Assembly (NCBI GenBank): GCA_028700355.1
Contig: JAQVSX010000045.1
Location: forward strand, 1-6,142
Reading direction: 5' to 3'
DNA length: 6,142 bases
Origin: Clostridia bacterium
GTDB taxonomy: Bacteria; Bacillota; Clostridia; Christensenellales; HGM11417
Below are positions 4,316 through 6,142 of this stretch, piece after piece. Positions within the stretch are counted from its first letter, which is position 1, and every line of letters starts with the position of its first letter. Both the position numbers and the translations under genes were made by a program. Below the pieces are notes generated by a model. That model was not told where the DNA came from and made no database searches. It was given only the letters and a program-made list of their open reading frames with translations.

Positions 4316-6142
4316 ATCACGCTGAAAATATTTATATTTTCCGACATATCTTTATAACTGAAATTTTGCGCATTTATCACCCTTACCGTTATTACATAAT
4401 TATCGGGCTTGTTGGGAATAAAAATATAATCGCCGCTGACGCTGTAATTGCATAAATACTTTGTTTTTATATTTTCACTGCTTACTAAATACATAAACAG
4501 TACATCTTCCGCCCCTGAATATGTTGCGCTTAAAAGATAGGGCGTTCCCGCTGCCATTTGTGTTTGCTCTAAGCCTGCCGCGTAATTGATAATGCTAAGC
4601 GATATTTCTCCCGAAAGGCTGCCGCCTGTTACAGTATATGTCTTTGATAATGCTTTTTCCCATGAACCTTCGCCCTCGCCCTTTATTCTGACCTGTATTA
4701 TATAGGCTCCGGGGCGCAGCGGTGTCCATATTAAATTGCTGTTATAAGAATAATCCCTTATCATTTGCCAGCCGTTAGCGTCTTCCCTGTAATATGCATA
4801 AAGCAAACCGTCCTGCTCGCCTTCAATACTTCCTTCCGCCCGTATATTAAAGGTTTCGCCTACCTGTATGACAGTTTTATCACAATACTGATAAAGTGTT
4901 GCCGCCCTTGCCTGCTCTTTGTAATAATATACAATGGTATCTGTAACTTTGCCGCAATATTTTACACTGCCGCTAATATAATAGATTCCGTGTTTATTAT
5001 GGTAGTCAATTGTAAATACAGCGTTTAATACGCCGTTTACATACTGAAAGCTTGGCGATAATTTTGTATTTTCCGAATATAAAACCGTCTCCAAATCGTT
5101 TAAGCTTTCTGCGCTTATGTTGCTGCCGTCGGCGCATGACAGCTGCATAGTATATTTTGTTAAACCGCTATGCAACAATTTACCGCTGAGAGAATTTATT
5201 ACAGGCGTATATTCGTTATAATCGCCGTATATATAGATTTTTAATTCTGTTTGGTCGCAATAATTATGACTTTCCGCCTTTAATGTGAATATATGAAAAC
5301 CGTCATTAAAGTTGCTTATATCTATGTCGAAATCGCCGCCCCCGCCGCAGTGGGTAATTTGGTTATCGCAAATAACGCTGTATATTAAATTTTCGCCGCT
5401 GCCCGATAAGCTGATGTTAAACGGTTCGTCTTTGTTTACCGCAACAGCTTTGCCGTTAAAAAGCTCTCCGTTTACCTTAACGGACGTTATTTTAGCGCCC
5501 GAAAGCCCGTCGCAGTTAAAGCTTTTGTACAAATCAGATACAACGCCGCCAATTTTTTTTCTTACAATAAAATGATAGCGGCCATCTTCTTTATATAATG
5601 TGGCTAAATTAACTGTAAGGCTGTTTATTTCGGAAAAGGGCTGAATCATATTCCAAAAACCGCAGCTTGACGAGAGATTATCTTTATTTTCGTCGGTATC
5701 GGTAACGGTTTTTGCCCAAAACTGATAATTGCAGCCGCTTAATTTAACAGCATCAACCGTCAGCATATTGCCGTTTAATGTTACATCAAAGTCAAAACCT
5801 TTCTTTATGTAAATAAATGTATCCTGCGATATGGGCTGCTGAAAATCAAATGACTGCTGACAATTTTCGTCGCTGTAATAGCCCTCAACAATGCCGTCCG
5901 TAATGTTATCATAAGGCATAGCGCTGTTTCCGTTTAAAATATTATGGCAAATGACTGTGTTTTCGGCTTGATATGTAACCTTACTGTAAGGCTCTGATAT
6001 TTTAATGTCAAAAACAAAATCATCACTAATATCTTTTATATAGCAGTTAACTTCAAAATTAATAATATCGCCTATGCTTAAATACACTTCTTTTTTATAG
6101 CTTGCGGTATAATCGTTTTGGCAAAAGTCTTGCGGCTTTATA
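4312..6142 (-). CDS. Triple-tyrosine (Y_Y_Y/Ig-like) repeat protein, 5' part outside the window
   Basis: The minus-strand frame is open from the right edge to the TAA at 4314-4312 (609 codons). The GTG at 6087-6085 is therefore probably internal, and the true N-terminus, with any signal peptide or catalytic domain, is not visible. Numbering from the first visible codon, the protein is a string of beta-rich modules with a shared pattern: a tyrosine-rich strand (YQFWAK, LLYAYY, VLFMYL), then W-x-M-I or an equivalent, an NYS/DYS-like turn, and an ending G-x-Y-x-x-x-V-R. Clear units lie near 133-196, 428-487 and 532-589; a weaker one lies near 237-290. This resembles the triple tyrosine motif (Y_Y_Y, PF07495) found in many clostridial surface and cell-wall proteins. 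The visible part has no membrane helix, LPXTG sorting signal or enzyme motif. It is probably extracellular and involved in binding or presentation; that is inference. Alternatives are a cell-wall hydrolase whose enzyme domain lies upstream, or a structural surface protein. Confidence 0.8.
   Translation of the reverse strand, partial: IKPQDFCQNDYTASYKKEVYLSIGDIINFEVNCYIKDISDDFVFDIKISEPYSKVTYQAENTVICHNILNGNSAMPYDNITDGIVEGYYSDENCQQSFDFQQPISQDTFIYIKKGFDFDVTLNGNMLTVDAVKLSGCNYQFWAKTVTDTDENKDNLSSSCGFWNMIQPFSEINSLTVNLATLYKEDGRYHFIVRKKIGGVVSDLYKSFNCDGLSGAKITSVKVNGELFNGKAVAVNKDEPFNISLSGSGENLIYSVICDNQITHCGGGGDFDIDISNFNDGFHIFTLKAESHNYCDQTELKIYIYGDYNEYTPVINSLSGKLLHSGLTKYTMQLSCADGSNISAESLNDLETVLYSENTKLSPSFQYVNGVLNAVFTIDYHNKHGIYYISGSVKYCGKVTDTIVYYYKEQARAATLYQYCDKTVIQVGETFNIRAEGSIEGEQDGLLYAYYREDANGWQMIRDYSYNSNLIWTPLRPGAYIIQVRIKGEGEGSWEKALSKTYTVTGGSLSGEISLSIINYAAGLEQTQMAAGTPYLLSATYSGAEDVLFMYLVSSENIKTKYLCNYSVSGDYIFIPNKPDNYVITVRVINAQNFSYKDMSENINIFSVI

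Noticed and set aside
4324..4341. Hairpin GAAAATA-TTTA-TATTTTC near the convergent gene ends as a shared terminator
   Set aside because: The stem is almost entirely A-T, lies inside the coding end of the minus-strand gene and lacks a T-run on either strand.
6085..6087. GTG (minus strand) as the start of the triple-tyrosine repeat protein
   Set aside because: The frame stays open to the right edge, no ribosome binding site precedes the GTG, and no signal peptide follows it.

Overview
The window is AT-rich with Gram-positive style signals: intrinsic hairpin terminators, consensus -35/-10 promoters, and a large SRP RNA with an Alu domain. Together with the protein families seen, this suggests a low-GC member of the Firmicutes, most likely a clostridium (possibly gut-derived). 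The species cannot be named from the sequence. There are four protein genes, two of them cut by the window edges, and one RNA gene. No mobile element, CRISPR array, tRNA or rRNA was seen.

Left part (1-1857): the C-terminal portion of a large YfhO-family multi-pass membrane protein, open through the left edge. It is followed after only 15 bases by a consensus promoter and the large-type signal recognition particle RNA (ffs, about 1908-2180). A strong AT-rich hairpin terminator (2189-2229) then closes the region.

Middle part (2262-4315): a two-gene operon. The first gene encodes a radical SAM protein of the 'putative DNA modification/repair' family, with a CX3CX2C cluster and a C-terminal helix-hairpin-helix. 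The second encodes its usual partner, a DUF4130-type 'probable DNA metabolism protein', here without the uracil-DNA-glycosylase (UdgX-like) domain that is fused to it in many proteobacteria. The biochemical role of this pair is not established to my knowledge, so it is the most interesting system in the window. Its promoter has two notable traits. The -10 box lies so close to the first ATG that the mRNA may be leaderless. A 12-bp dyad overlapping the -35 resembles a degenerate Gram-positive LexA (SOS) box, which would suit a DNA repair operon.

Right part (4312-6142, minus strand): the C-terminal part of a probable surface or secreted protein built from degenerate triple-tyrosine (Y_Y_Y/Ig-like) repeats, open through the right edge. 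It converges on the repair operon, and the two stop codons overlap with no terminator between them.
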